A stretch of DNA of 64,000 bases from Prevotella melaninogenica. GTDB taxonomy: Bacteria; Bacteroidota; Bacteroidia; Bacteroidales; Bacteroidaceae. Each line of letters opens with the position of its first letter. The stretch's first letter is position 1. The notes beneath the pieces were generated by a model. The model saw nothing but the letters and a program-made list of their open reading frames with translations, was not told the origin of the DNA and did not search any database. The position numbers were made by a program, and so were the translations under genes. The stretch is from the NCBI RefSeq assembly GCF_018127965.1, contig NZ_CP072349.1, positions 201,001 to 265,000 of the forward strand. Reading direction: 5' to 3'. Positions 1 to 8,817 of the stretch are shown piece by piece.

Positions 1-413
1 CCCGGTATGAAAGCAGGGTTCAGAGAAGAGTTATAAAGGTAGCCAGCCTTCTCTATATCCTCATCCGATACAGGGAACATACGTGGCTGACGATAGCCCG
101 CAACCTTCACACCTGTTACGCGTTCGATGATTTCCTTAGAACGAAAAACGTCCTCTGGTTTGGGTTGCCAGTGGTCAACACCATGACAAGCCACCTCGTG
201 CCCTTCGTTCTTAATACGCTCCATGACCTCTGGTGCCAGTTCTGCAAAGTTGCCAGTGCAGAAGAAGGTAGCGCAGACGTTATTTGCTTTCAGTATGTCG
301 AGGATGCGATTCGTACCCTCAATGGATACCTTCATGCCCTCTTCAAGGGAGAAGTCTACCCCATGTTCACGTGGTACATCAAACTCTTCCGTATCGAAGC
401 TCAGTAATATCAT
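1..413 (-). CDS. Polysaccharide deacetylase (NodB-type), C-terminus cut off by window edge
   Basis: The N-terminal 137 residues of a carbohydrate esterase 4/NodB-fold deacetylase are visible; the rest lies outside the window. The start ATG is at 411-413 and the protein opens with S-F-D-T-E-E-F-D, whose aspartate (D7) is the usual NodB motif 1 catalytic base. The metal-binding H-x-x-x-H motif is at H77 and H81 (CHGVDHW), and a YRQPRM segment at 107-112 matches motif 3. Family members remove N- or O-acetyl groups from polysaccharides; the substrate cannot be read from this part. There is no signal peptide, which fits the cytoplasmic PuuE-like branch often found in Bacteroidota glycan gene clusters. 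A possible -7 box (TAACTTTG on the minus strand) lies at 560-567. Confidence 0.85.
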   Translation of the reverse strand, partial: MILLSFDTEEFDVPREHGVDFSLEEGMKVSIEGTNRILDILKANNVCATFFCTGNFAELAPEVMERIKNEGHEVACHGVDHWQPKPEDVFRSKEIIERVTGVKVAGYRQPRMFPVSDEDIEKAGYLYNSSLNPAFIP

Positions 414-896
414 TTCTCTTCTGTTTCTTTATTTGTTCGATTTCCTTCATCAAAAGAAAGCTATTCTACAAATCCTTTTCCCTTTTGAGGATAGCCTTAA
501 CAACGGCTTTGACCATGTCTTGTTTTATTGTGGTAAGCTTTCATTTGTGGAAAGTATTGCAAAGTTACAATAAAAGTCTGATATTATCCCTTAATTCTAC
601 AGCGTAAAATCTTTTAAGAAAGCCAAGTGTTTGAGAAACAAAGTTCTCAAGTCACTTGGATATGTCTGAATATTCTGAACCTACATACAAATAAAGCCTA
701 CAACTTTGAGTTCTTCCTTGAATAAAACAGTATTTCATTGTAGTTGTCATACTTCCCATTGGATTGGGGATTTCATACTTAGTTAAGCCTCGAAGAACTC
801 TAAAAAATCCTGAAATCAACTGATAGAGTCCCTCAAAGAGATATTTTAATAGATAAAATTTTCTCGCAAGGAATAACGTTGCGGACTTAAAGTATA
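414..896. other. Non-coding interval between the deacetylase and dinD
   Basis: AT-rich DNA with no convincing reading frame. The only signal I see is CAAAGTTA at 560-567, the reverse complement of the Bacteroidota -7 element TAACTTTG. It could give the deacetylase a leader of about 150 bases, but no clear -33 TTTG accompanies it. Both flanking genes are on the minus strand, so this is also the downstream region of dinD; no strong terminator hairpin was recognised. Confidence 0.4.
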
Positions 897-1775
897 TTAT
901 GAATCACTATTTTTGTTCTTCGGTAGTTTTTGTGAGATTTGTTCTATCTTTTTCTCGTCTCGTGCAACCTTGCGTTCCAGTTTCTTAATATCTTCTGCAG
1001 GTGGAAGGTCTTCTGGCTTGATACCACGCTGTCCCAACATATTACGCACACTATAGTTGTTCTGTATGTGTTCGCGCGTAATAGGTAGTTCTCCGTGCAG
1101 GTCTTTGTTTTCTACGTTGTAGTTGGTCATCTCTGTGGCAAGGTTCTTGGCAGCTATGGTAAGGGTGGGTAGAAAGTCTGCCAGCGGTCTATTAGATTTC
1201 ACTCCCAATCGCCTCTTCATATCTTCAGTGGTGTGTCCTCCAAAAAGTGCCGTGTCACCCTTAGAACGTATGCGTCCGAAGCCTTTGTCATCAACTCCTC
1301 GCTGATATATGTTCTGCGATAATTGCTTCTCAGCCGTTCTCAGTTTATCACGGGTTTCTAAACGAGATAGCAGGTTCAGTCGCTCTTCTATTAATTCAGC
1401 TTTTCGTGTTTGTACGGCAAAGTAGCTTTGGGCAAAGGCTATTTCTTCTTTCTTTGGGTCACCGTTTTGGGCGATAAGATAGCAGGCATAGCGAGTAAGC
1501 ATAAAGTCGGATACTTCTCGTTTTCCGCCTTTGCCTATTTCTATCATTTTCGTGACCTCACGAAAATGATCATCAACATTGATTCCTTGTGCTTTACACG
1601 AATCTACTGCCCGTCGTATGGCAACAAGAAAGTTCTCCCAACGTGCATAGCCTAATATTGTTTGCAGTTCGCGTGCAAACCAAACTTCTACCTGTTCTTC
1701 GCTATTGTCACTCTCAATGTATCTGACAATACTATCGAACGATGATTTATATTGTAATATGCTATTCTTGTCCAT
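897..1775 (-). CDS. dinD: DNA damage-inducible protein D (DinD)
   Basis: A 292-residue protein of normal length for DinD. The N-terminal half carries the Bro-N-like region with VWFARELQTILGYARWENF at about 31-49, followed by VTKMIEIGKGGKREVSDFML (about 74-93) and YACYLIAQNGDP, all hallmarks of DinD. The C-terminal half has MLGQRGIKPEDLPPAEDIKK and a charged helical tail. In Escherichia coli, dinD is a LexA-regulated SOS gene whose product affects RecA filaments; the role in Bacteroidota is not established. Its start overlaps the end of the upstream membrane-protein gene by 14 bases, so the two are probably translated from one mRNA. I did not identify an SOS operator. Confidence 0.85.
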   Translation of the reverse strand: MDKNSILQYKSSFDSIVRYIESDNSEEQVEVWFARELQTILGYARWENFLVAIRRAVDSCKAQGINVDDHFREVTKMIEIGKGGKREVSDFMLTRYACYLIAQNGDPKKEEIAFAQSYFAVQTRKAELIEERLNLLSRLETRDKLRTAEKQLSQNIYQRGVDDKGFGRIRSKGDTALFGGHTTEDMKRRLGVKSNRPLADFLPTLTIAAKNLATEMTNYNVENKDLHGELPITREHIQNNYSVRNMLGQRGIKPEDLPPAEDIKKLERKVARDEKKIEQISQKLPKNKNSDS

Positions 1776-2379
1776 TGTCTTTTTCCTCCATCCATTCTGT
1801 ATATTTACTATATTCAGTATCCAGCAAAGTTTTTTTATCTTCTTTGCTCATTATTCCTTTTTTAGCTTCTTCTCTCATTCCATGCCATTCAAGAGCAAGC
1901 CATGATTGCATTAGTGTTATGAAACTATCAATATCTTCTGTTTTATTCTCTGCTTGGACTATTTTATCAATCATTTCAATAGCTTTCCTATCCCAATGCT
2001 CATTTTCCTTATCAGCAGGATTCATCAACAATTTTAATTTATACGACAATTCTTTCAACTCATCATTGTCGTTTCTTTCAGCAGTTACACAAAACTCTTC
2101 AACAGCTTTACGAAGTTCTGCCATATATTCCTTTCGAGCAATCGTTATGGTATTGATAAAAGTATTTTTACTTGACTGTTTTATAGTTGCGGAAATTTCC
2201 ATTGTGCTAACAAAAGCTACAATTATTCCTACTATTAAAGTTGCTTCTACTTGTCCTATTCCTACTTTTTCTGTTAAGAAAATCTCTATTCCTATTCCTA
2301 TTAATGATATAATAGCTATTACAAAGAGTATATTTTCTATTTTCTTCCAGCATATGTTGTTTATTTTTATCCAGTCCAT
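1762..2379 (-). CDS. Two-helix membrane protein with cytoplasmic tail, unknown function
   Basis: 205 residues. Two predicted membrane segments lie at about 18-36 (ILFVIAIISLIGIGIEIFL) and 44-63 (VEATLIVGIIVAFVSTMEI), followed by a roughly 140-residue, mostly helical charged tail that includes a TIARKEYMAELRKAVEEF stretch. I do not recognise a named family. The architecture, two close helices then a cytoplasmic helical domain, resembles SLATT-like and other two-helix accessory proteins, but that is only a topological likeness. The gene ends inside the start of dinD (14-base overlap), which suggests co-translation and a shared stress or defence context. No catalytic motif is visible. Confidence 0.7.
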   Translation of the reverse strand: MDWIKINNICWKKIENILFVIAIISLIGIGIEIFLTEKVGIGQVEATLIVGIIVAFVSTMEISATIKQSSKNTFINTITIARKEYMAELRKAVEEFCVTAERNDNDELKELSYKLKLLMNPADKENEHWDRKAIEMIDKIVQAENKTEDIDSFITLMQSWLALEWHGMREEAKKGIMSKEDKKTLLDTEYSKYTEWMEEKDNGQE

Positions 2380-2443
2380 TTTTTATCTTATAATTTAATG
2401 TTAATCTCTATTTACTAACTTATTTACCCTAATTTCGTCTATT

Positions 2444-2662
2444 TTAAGAGTGTAGTAAAAACAACCTTGCTGTGCATTCTCTTAAAATTATCTTGTAAGA
2501 CAAATCCAGCTCTTTGCTAAATATTGATTTGCAACGAGTTAAAAAAATGATTTTTCTCCTTGAAGTCAGATTTATAGGTATGATTGGTGAGGTCTGCGGA
2601 TAAGCCTTCGTTTCTTCTTTCATCAGCGGGTCCTTCTTCACTTGAATTACGTACTTTGTCAT
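2444..2662 (-). pseudogene. Truncated HU/IHF-like DNA-binding protein fragment
   Basis: From the ATG at 2660-2662 the first 34 residues (MTKYVIQVKKDPLMKEE, then TKAYPQTSPIIPINLTS) resemble the N-terminus of the Bacteroidota HU-like DNA-binding proteins, where a YP(Q/K)-x-AP-x-x-P pattern precedes the helical HU core. After INLTS the frame continues for 38 residues rich in K, R, L and F that do not look like an HU core, and then stops. I read this as an HU-like gene whose body was lost by deletion or frameshift. A -7-like TATCTTTG (CAAAGATA on the plus strand, 2694-2701) sits just upstream, so the fragment may still be transcribed. The similarity is from memory of the family, so confidence is modest. 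Confidence 0.4.
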
Positions 2663-2911
2663 ATTGATTAGAATTAAAGGGTTTGTAATGCTACAAAGAT
2701 ACAAAATTTCATGATGAAGCCAGTATAATATACAAACTTTCTGCTAAGAGAGATTGATTATTTTCTAATCTCTATTTAAGAGGAATACTTGGAAGAACTA
2801 TTATTTATTATCTAAAGGAGGAAATTATTTGGGGCTTATTAACCATCAATAATAGGACAGGAGAGGATTAATAAGGTTCTTCTGTTAAATGTATAGATTG
2901 TAAATAGATAC

Positions 2912-3206
2912 TATGTCTTTCCGTCTTCTACCAACAACTTATTCCCATTTTATGGACTCTTGTAAATTATTTTCGTGCGGTTCAAAACCAATATATGCTC
3001 TTTTGGCTTCTTAAAGACACCTAATAGGCTTGCAAAAGGTGCCCTTTTGAGATCTTACTAACACCCTTTTGGAGTCCAATTAAGCACCTTTTATGATAGT
3101 ACTTTATAACTAACTGATTTTGTGTTTGTTACAAACCTGATTTCTATACGTGTATTTGGCATTATATACGGATGTCTTATTTGAAAATATGTAATGATTT
3201 TTCAAA
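2912..3206 (+). repeat. Dispersed ~290 bp intergenic repeat, copy 1
   Basis: This stretch recurs in the same orientation at 8818-9112 and 54815-55096. Shared landmarks in order are: CTTCYA...ACTTATTC, TTGTAAAYTATTTTC, CTTTTGGCTTCT, AAAGGTGCCCTTTTGA, TAACRCCCTTTTGRAGTCCA, ATTAAGCACCTTTT and, at the right end, ATGTAATGATTTTTCA. AAAGGTGC and GCACCTTT are mutually complementary and could form an RNA stem. No reading frame is conserved between copies. It occupies non-coding DNA upstream of the GH16 gene. Confidence 0.8.
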
Positions 3207-3237
3207 AACGTTATCTTGAATCTTTGGAGTATTGACT

Positions 3238-3400
3238 GGTGGGTGTTGGGGGTTTAATGTTAGGTGTTGATGATGTGAGTTTTGGGTTGTTGGGTGTTTG
3301 ATGATGGGTGTTGGGTGTTTAATGTTGGGTGTTGATGGTATGATTTTAGGATTGTTGGGTGTTTAATGTTAGGTGTTGATGAAATGATAAGGTGGTTGAT
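3238..3400. repeat. G/T-rich degenerate tandem repeat
   Basis: About three to four imperfect copies of a unit of roughly 44 bases built from GGGTGTTTAATGTTAGGTG and TTGATGATATGA-like pieces. The strand is strongly G/T-biased and the units differ by short indels. It lies in a 1 kb interval without a gene, between the dispersed repeat and the GH16 gene. No function can be read from it. Confidence 0.75.
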
Positions 3401-3526
3401 AAAGATAATCTACAATATGAGTTGGCATTTTATATGCTTTTTATTGTTTTTAAGTGAATGGAGGCTTGATTTTTAGATGCTTTTTACTTGTAAGATATAA
3501 AAATATATTTTTTCTCCTCAAAAGAT

Positions 3527-3557
3527 TTTGTTTTCTCAATAATATTTCGCACTTTTG
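3527..3557 (+). promoter_or_regulatory. Possible promoter for the GH16 gene
   Basis: TTTG at 3527-3530, 19 bases, then CACTTTTG at 3550-3557, which approaches the Bacteroidota -33/-7 pattern but lacks the first T of the -7 box. It would give a leader of about 165 bases before the ATG at 3732. Confidence 0.35.
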
Positions 3558-3731
3558 TCCTCAGAATACACTAACGTAAACAAAAGATAATCTAAAAAAC
3601 GGAAAGTCGAGAAAGCTACGTGGGGAAATGTAGACCTATGTTATGTCAAATTCCTTATGTTTTCATCTGTGCTATAGGATGATTCTATGCTTTTCTGATC
3701 GTACCGCTTCAGATAGAATCTTAATAAAATC

Positions 3732-4736
3732 ATGTCACAAAAGAAGAACAACAAGAGATTGCTTGCAGTGCTTACAATGGCATTGTTTTCCATAGTATCA
3801 TTTGCACAGGGAGTCAAGTTGGCGGATGGTGTTGAGCCATTGCCTGCGGATGCAGAAACTCCAGGCTCAGAATATACACTCGTCTTCCATGATGAGTTTA
3901 ATGAGCCGGATGGTACCTTGCCTAATACAAAGGTGTGGAGATACTGTACGCGCCGTCCTCAAGTGACATGGGCACGCTTCTTGAGCAACTCTTCTGAGGT
4001 TGCTTTTATGAAGGATGGTAATCTCGTTCTGCGTGCCATTCCTAATCCTGATAGGTCTAATGATAATGTGGAAATGCTTTCAGGCGGTATCGAAACCAGT
4101 CAGAGCTTTACCTTTCGCTTTGGTCGTGTAGAGTGTCGGGCAATGGTTAATCCTTTTATAGGTAATTTCCCTGCTATCTGGATGATGCCAAAGTCAAAGC
4201 TTGGATGGCCGAAAGGCGGTGAGATTGATATCTTTGAGCAGATTGATAATGAGCAGCGTTGTTATGCAACCGTACACTCTGCGTGGACAAAAAGTCATGG
4301 AAATGAGCCACACTCTGGCAATCTTTGGATGCCAATGAATCGTTATCATACCTATGCCGTAGAGTGGGAAGAGGATGTGCTGACCTTCTTTGCTGATGGT
4401 AAGCGTGTGTTCCAATATAAGAAACAGAATGATAGTCAGGAGCAATGGCCGTTTGATAAGTCTAATTTCTACCTGATTCTCAATCAGTCAGTGGGCAATG
4501 GTTCATGGGCAAAAAAGGCAGATGTCAATCATACCTACGAGATGCGTGTCGATTGGATACGTGTCTATCAAAAGGAAAAGCATATCCCTACGGGTATCGG
4601 CGTTCCAATGACAAAGATACAGGAAAGCACAGAAAGCAATGATATTTATTCGTTGCAGGGTGCTAAGATGGGGACTCATGAGAGCGAATTGCCAAAGGGA
4701 ATCTATGTTCTTAATGGTAAGAAGTTTATTAAATAG
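3732..4736 (+). CDS. Secreted glycoside hydrolase family 16 (laminarinase/beta-glucanase type)
   Basis: 334 residues with a signal peptide ending near residue 26 (LFSIVSFAQ). The GH16 active-site signature E-I-D-I-F-E is at 164-169, giving E164 as nucleophile, D166 as assisting residue and E169 as acid/base. The upstream FRFGRVECRAMV and the aromatic PAIWMMP strand are also typical. Family members cut beta-1,3 or mixed-linkage glucans and related galactans; the exact substrate is not decidable here. The last ~50 residues (IYSLQGAKMG...LPKGIYVLNGKKFIK) resemble the C-terminal sorting-type tail of Prevotella secreted proteins, so export by the type IX system and surface location are likely. It stands alone, with korA 69 bases downstream. 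Confidence 0.9.
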   Translation: MSQKKNNKRLLAVLTMALFSIVSFAQGVKLADGVEPLPADAETPGSEYTLVFHDEFNEPDGTLPNTKVWRYCTRRPQVTWARFLSNSSEVAFMKDGNLVLRAIPNPDRSNDNVEMLSGGIETSQSFTFRFGRVECRAMVNPFIGNFPAIWMMPKSKLGWPKGGEIDIFEQIDNEQRCYATVHSAWTKSHGNEPHSGNLWMPMNRYHTYAVEWEEDVLTFFADGKRVFQYKKQNDSQEQWPFDKSNFYLILNQSVGNGSWAKKADVNHTYEMRVDWIRVYQKEKHIPTGIGVPMTKIQESTESNDIYSLQGAKMGTHESELPKGIYVLNGKKFIK

Positions 4737-4805
4737 GCTTTACCGCAATGGTGGAAAAGCTAAGAAATACAGAAACGATTTACTAACATAAACAAGAAAT
4801 AATCT

Positions 4806-6704
4806 ATGGAAGAACAAATCGAAGTGAAAGAACTCGACAGTGTTGTAGTGCACTTTTCTGGTGACTCAGGTGATGGTATGCAGCTTGCGGGTAACATTTT
4901 CACCACTGTCTCGGCTACAGTCGGCAATGGTGTGTCTACTTTCCCAGACTATCCTGCTGATATCCGTGCCCCGCAAGGCTCCTTGACAGGTGTGAGTGGA
5001 TTCCAGGTTCATATCGGTTCGGGCAAGGTTTATACGCCTGGTGACCTCTGTGACGTTCTTGTAGCAATGAATGCTGCTGCGTTGAAGATGCAGTATAAGC
5101 ATTGTAAGCCTAACAGTACAATCATTATTGATACTGATTCATTCGGACAGCGTGACCTTCAGAAGGCTGAATTCCGCAGTGATGACTATTTAGGCGAGAT
5201 GGGTATCGACCCTGATCGTGTAGTGGCTTGTCCGATAACAAAGATGGTGAAGGACTGTTTGGCTGATACTGGCATGGATAATAAGTCTATGCTAAAGTGC
5301 CGTAATATGTTTGCCTTAGGTCTTGTCTGCTGGCTTTTCAGTCGTGACTTAGAGTTGGTAAACAACTATCTTGAGACAAAGTTTAAGAAGAAACCAGCCA
5401 TTGCAGAGGCGAATATAAAGGTAGTACGTGCAGGATATGACTATGGTCATAACGTACATGCTTCTGTTCCTAATACCTATCGTATTGAGTCAACAGTGAA
5501 AGAGCCTGGCCGTTATATGGATATTACGGGTAATAAGGCTACTGCTTATGGTCTGATGGCTGCGGCTGAGCGTGCTGGCTTGCGTCTTTTCTTAGGTTCT
5601 TATCCTATCACTCCAGCAACAGATATCTTACATGAGTTGTCAAAGCATAAGTCAATGGGTGTGACAACGGTACAGTGTGAGGACGAGATTGCTGGTTGTG
5701 CATCGGCTATTGGTGCTGCTTTCGCTGGTGCTTTGGCTGCTACTTCAACCTCTGGTCCTGGTATCTGTTTGAAGAGTGAGGCAATGAATCTTGCACTTAT
5801 TGATGAGCTTCCATTGGTGATTATCGACGTACAGCGTGGTGGTCCGTCAACGGGTATGCCTACGAAGAGTGAGCAGACTGACCTCTTGCAGGTGCTTTAT
5901 GGTCGTAATGGTGAGAGTCCAATGCCTGTCATTGCAGCGACAAGTCCTACAGATTGCTTCGATGCAGCCTATAATGCTTGTAAGATTGCATTGGAACATA
6001 TGACGCCAGTCGTGCTCCTTACCGATGCATTCATTGCTAATGGTTCTTCTGCTTGGAAGCTTCCAAACATCGAAGATTTGCCTGAAATCCATCCACACTA
6101 TGTCACAGAAGACCAGAAGTATAAGTATACTCCATACAAACGTGACCCTAAGACGTTGGCACGTTACTGGGCTATCCCTGGCACGGAGGGCTATACACAC
6201 ATCCTTGGTGGTTTGGAGAAAGATGGTGAAACAGGTGCTATCTCAACCGATCCTGAGAACCATGACAAGATGGACCACATCCGTTGGAACAAGGTGGCAC
6301 GTATTCCTGTACCTGATTTGACAGTTTTAGGCGACAAGGATGATGCTGATTTACTCATTGTAGGCTTCGGTAGTACATACGGTCATCTCTATTCAGCTAT
6401 GGAGGTGTTGCGTGGTAAGGGACATAAGGTTGCTTTGGCACAGTTCAAGTATGTGAACCCATTGCCAAAGAACACTGCAGAAGTGCTCAGTCGTTACAAG
6501 AAAGTCGTTGTTGCAGAACAAAATCTTGGTCAGCTTGCTGCCCTCTTGCGTATTCGTATCAACCACTTCGCTCCTTATCAGTATAACCAAGTTAAGGGAC
6601 AACCATTCGTTGTCACGGAGTTGGTTACTACTTTCGAGAAACTCCTCAAGGCTCCACTGCCTAAGGAAGAAACTGGTACTTTCTATACGAAGATACTTGA
6701 GTAG
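4806..6704 (+). CDS. korA: 2-oxoacid:ferredoxin oxidoreductase, fused gamma-alpha subunit
   Basis: 632 residues. The N-terminal domain (about 1-200) is the gamma-type domain with GDSGDGMQLAG at 19-29. From about 240 the alpha domain follows, with the Y-P-I-T-P-A-T-D motif at 266-273 that marks the pyrimidine-binding domain of KorA/PorA enzymes. With KorB it forms the thiamine-diphosphate enzyme that interconverts 2-oxoglutarate (or another 2-oxoacid) plus CoA with the acyl-CoA, CO2 and reduced ferredoxin. The gamma-alpha fusion is the standard arrangement in Bacteroidota and many other groups. korB follows 178 bases downstream on the same strand. 2-Oxoglutarate is the most likely substrate from the subunit layout, but other 2-oxoacids cannot be excluded. 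Confidence 0.9.
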   Translation: MEEQIEVKELDSVVVHFSGDSGDGMQLAGNIFTTVSATVGNGVSTFPDYPADIRAPQGSLTGVSGFQVHIGSGKVYTPGDLCDVLVAMNAAALKMQYKHCKPNSTIIIDTDSFGQRDLQKAEFRSDDYLGEMGIDPDRVVACPITKMVKDCLADTGMDNKSMLKCRNMFALGLVCWLFSRDLELVNNYLETKFKKKPAIAEANIKVVRAGYDYGHNVHASVPNTYRIESTVKEPGRYMDITGNKATAYGLMAAAERAGLRLFLGSYPITPATDILHELSKHKSMGVTTVQCEDEIAGCASAIGAAFAGALAATSTSGPGICLKSEAMNLALIDELPLVIIDVQRGGPSTGMPTKSEQTDLLQVLYGRNGESPMPVIAATSPTDCFDAAYNACKIALEHMTPVVLLTDAFIANGSSAWKLPNIEDLPEIHPHYVTEDQKYKYTPYKRDPKTLARYWAIPGTEGYTHILGGLEKDGETGAISTDPENHDKMDHIRWNKVARIPVPDLTVLGDKDDADLLIVGFGSTYGHLYSAMEVLRGKGHKVALAQFKYVNPLPKNTAEVLSRYKKVVVAEQNLGQLAALLRIRINHFAPYQYNQVKGQPFVVTELVTTFEKLLKAPLPKEETGTFYTKILE

Positions 6705-6709
6705 AATAG

Positions 6710-6872
6710 TTGACGAGTTTACAAGTAGACGAGTTAACAAGTTGCTTGCGACGTTGGGAAGTCTACAAGTAGATGAGTTAATGAGTTTACAAGATGCTTG
6801 TTAATAGCCCCAAGCGAATAGAAGTAATCATAATTATGAATTATGAATTATGAATTTTGAATTATGAATTAA
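6710..6872. repeat. Short direct repeats in the korA-korB spacer
   Basis: The 178-base spacer holds several imperfect copies of a GACGAGTTTACAAGTA-like unit (6712-6795) and then a run of ATTATGA heptamers (6829-6872). Such simple repeats are frequent in Bacteroidales spacers and arise by slippage. The unusually long spacer inside a two-gene enzyme operon appears to be built from them. Confidence 0.75.
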
Positions 6873-6882
6873 AATAAAAGTC

Positions 6883-7893
6883 ATGAATCAATATACAGCA
6901 CAAGATTTTAAGAAGGGACAACCACGTTGGTGTCCTGGCTGTGGCGACCATTTCTTCCTTGCCAGTTTGCAGAAAGCAATGGCAGAGTTAGGTGTTCCAC
7001 CTTACGAAACAGCCGTTATCAGTGGTATCGGATGCTCAAGCCGATTACCTTATTATGCTAATACATATGCTATGCAGACCATTCACGGTCGTGCAGCAGC
7101 CATCTCTACAGGTGCAAAGGTGACGAATCCAAACCTTACCATCTGGCAGGTTTCGGGCGATGGTGACGCACTTGCCATCGGTGGTAACCACTTTATCCAT
7201 GCGATGCGTCGTAATGTGGACCTGAATATGATTCTTCTGAACAACCGTATCTACGGTCTAACGAAGGGACAGTATTCACCAACCAGTCCACGTGGTTTCG
7301 TTTCTAAGTCAAGTCCTTATGGTACTACGGAAGATCCATTCCGCCCAGCAGAACTCTGTTTTGGTGCGCGTGGTAACTTCTTTGCACGTAGTGTTGCCAG
7401 CGACAATACCGCGACAATTGAAATCCTTAAGGCTGCTTATCAGCATAAGGGTGCTGCCGTTTGTGAGATTTTACAAAACTGTGTCATCTTCAACGATGGC
7501 TGTCACAACTCTGTCTATACCTCACAAGGTCGTAAGGAGAATGCTATTTATGTCAAGCATGGCGAACCATTGATCTTCGGTCCCAACCAAGAGTTTGGAC
7601 TTGTACAAGAAGGCTTCGGCTTGAAGGTGGTTAAAATCGGTGAGAACGGTATTACCCGTGATGACATCCTCGTACATGATGCTCACTGTCAGGATAATAC
7701 CTTACAGCTAAAGCTCGCTATGATGAGCAACGAAGACGGCTTCCCTGTAGCCCTCGGAGTTATCCGTGACGTTGAAGCACCTACCTATGACGCTGCTGTC
7801 AATCAGCAGATAGAAGAGGTGAAGGCGCAGAAGCATTACCATACCTTTATGGAGATGCTCGAAACCAACGATATTTGGGAAGTAAAAGAGTAA
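6883..7893 (+). CDS. korB: 2-oxoacid:ferredoxin oxidoreductase, beta subunit
   Basis: 336 residues. CPGCGDH (C17, C20) near the N-terminus is the KorB signature. The thiamine-diphosphate motif starts with G-D-G-D at 92-95 and ends with L-N-N at 119-121, followed by IYGLTKGQYSPTS. It supplies the TPP-binding half of the enzyme made with KorA. Like other KorB proteins it lacks the extra C-terminal part seen in PorB. No separate ferredoxin-like delta subunit gene is adjacent, so electrons probably go to a free ferredoxin. The start ATG at 6883 is 10 bases after the repeat tract. It ends 76 bases before the LytTR gene, which has its own promoter. Confidence 0.9.
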   Translation: MNQYTAQDFKKGQPRWCPGCGDHFFLASLQKAMAELGVPPYETAVISGIGCSSRLPYYANTYAMQTIHGRAAAISTGAKVTNPNLTIWQVSGDGDALAIGGNHFIHAMRRNVDLNMILLNNRIYGLTKGQYSPTSPRGFVSKSSPYGTTEDPFRPAELCFGARGNFFARSVASDNTATIEILKAAYQHKGAAVCEILQNCVIFNDGCHNSVYTSQGRKENAIYVKHGEPLIFGPNQEFGLVQEGFGLKVVKIGENGITRDDILVHDAHCQDNTLQLKLAMMSNEDGFPVALGVIRDVEAPTYDAAVNQQIEEVKAQKHYHTFMEMLETNDIWEVKE

Positions 7894-7912
7894 AATTTTA
7901 AGACGAAATACA

Positions 7913-7944
7913 CTTGCACGAAAAGAGGAAAAGATGTAACTTTG
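7913..7944 (+). promoter_or_regulatory. Promoter for the LytTR gene
   Basis: CTTG at 7913-7916, a 20-base spacer, then TAACTTTG at 7937-7944. This fits the Bacteroidota TTTG/TAnnTTTG pattern with one mismatch in the -33 box. It lies 25 bases before the ATG at 7970. Confidence 0.65.
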
Positions 7945-7969
7945 TGGACAACCAACCATTTAAGACATC

Positions 7970-8803
7970 ATGAGTAGACTAACCTCATTTCTACATAGCA
8001 GGTGTACGATACAGACAAATGCCACTTCCTGGCGCACGAGTGTTGCGTTAGGAGTTGGCATTTTTTTGTTTCTTTACCTCCTACAGCCATTTGGAATCAG
8101 CCAGTATCGGGGTAATACATTCCTGATGTGTCTTGGTTTTTGTGTCATGACTATCTTCGTTCAATGGCTTTGTGCTTTCCTTTTCTTCAAAAGACCATTA
8201 CGAAAAAATGTCCCAATCACCAATGGTTATATAATTCTTTATAGTGTTGCTATCGAGTTGGCAATGGCAATCTCTATGACGCTCTATGCTGCTTTCTTCT
8301 TCCAGATGCCATTAACATGGCGGCTATTCAGTATATTCTTTTATTGGACATTCCTTGTTTGGGTAATCGTTACGGCTATTTTTACGTTGGTAAACTATAA
8401 CCGTATGTTGAATAGTAGACTGGAAGAAATGATAAAGAAGACTACGGATGAGCAGGAGGATATCCTCATTACATTGCATGATCAGAACCTGCGGGGAACC
8501 GACCTCACGTTGCCTATCAACAATCTACTCTATATCGAAGCTCGAAAAAACAATGTCTGCGTATGTTATCTAAAAGAAGGTAAGATACACAAAACCGAAC
8601 TTCGTTCTACGTTGACAGCCTTGAAAGATGACCTTCCTTACGATAATATCTTTCAATGTCATCGTTCCTTCCTTGTGAATATCAATAACATTTCTTCTGC
8701 AAAAGGCAATTCCAACGGCTATCAGCTGCGCCTTTCAGGTTGTGATGACTTCATTCCAGTCTCTCGTACCTTTGTTCCCGGTCTTCGCCACTTCGTTGAT
8801 TAA
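7970..8803 (+). CDS. Membrane-anchored LytTR DNA-binding regulator
   Basis: 277 residues. Four membrane helices at about 23-41, 52-73, 86-110 and 118-143 are followed by a short coiled linker and a C-terminal LytTR domain (about 175-275, with LLYIEARKNN, ELRSTLTAL, FQCHRSFLVNINNI and IPVSR). The LytTR fold binds direct repeats in promoters. There is no receiver domain and no partner histidine kinase next to it, so the membrane part probably senses the signal or tethers the regulator, as in other one-component membrane LytTR proteins. It is monocistronic, with a promoter directly upstream and repeat DNA downstream. Target genes cannot be inferred. Confidence 0.85.
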   Translation: MSRLTSFLHSRCTIQTNATSWRTSVALGVGIFLFLYLLQPFGISQYRGNTFLMCLGFCVMTIFVQWLCAFLFFKRPLRKNVPITNGYIILYSVAIELAMAISMTLYAAFFFQMPLTWRLFSIFFYWTFLVWVIVTAIFTLVNYNRMLNSRLEEMIKKTTDEQEDILITLHDQNLRGTDLTLPINNLLYIEARKNNVCVCYLKEGKIHKTELRSTLTALKDDLPYDNIFQCHRSFLVNINNISSAKGNSNGYQLRLSGCDDFIPVSRTFVPGLRHFVD

Positions 8804-8817
8804 TATCTATTCATTAG

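Noticed and set aside
165..607. Overlapping plus-strand open frames of 80-116 codons
   Set aside because: They run mostly antisense to the polysaccharide deacetylase, whose motifs are clear, and have no family character.
1742..2398. 218-codon plus-strand open frame
   Set aside because: It is the antisense of the two-helix membrane protein gene; its hydrophobic S/I/F-rich composition is what antisense of an AT-rich gene gives.
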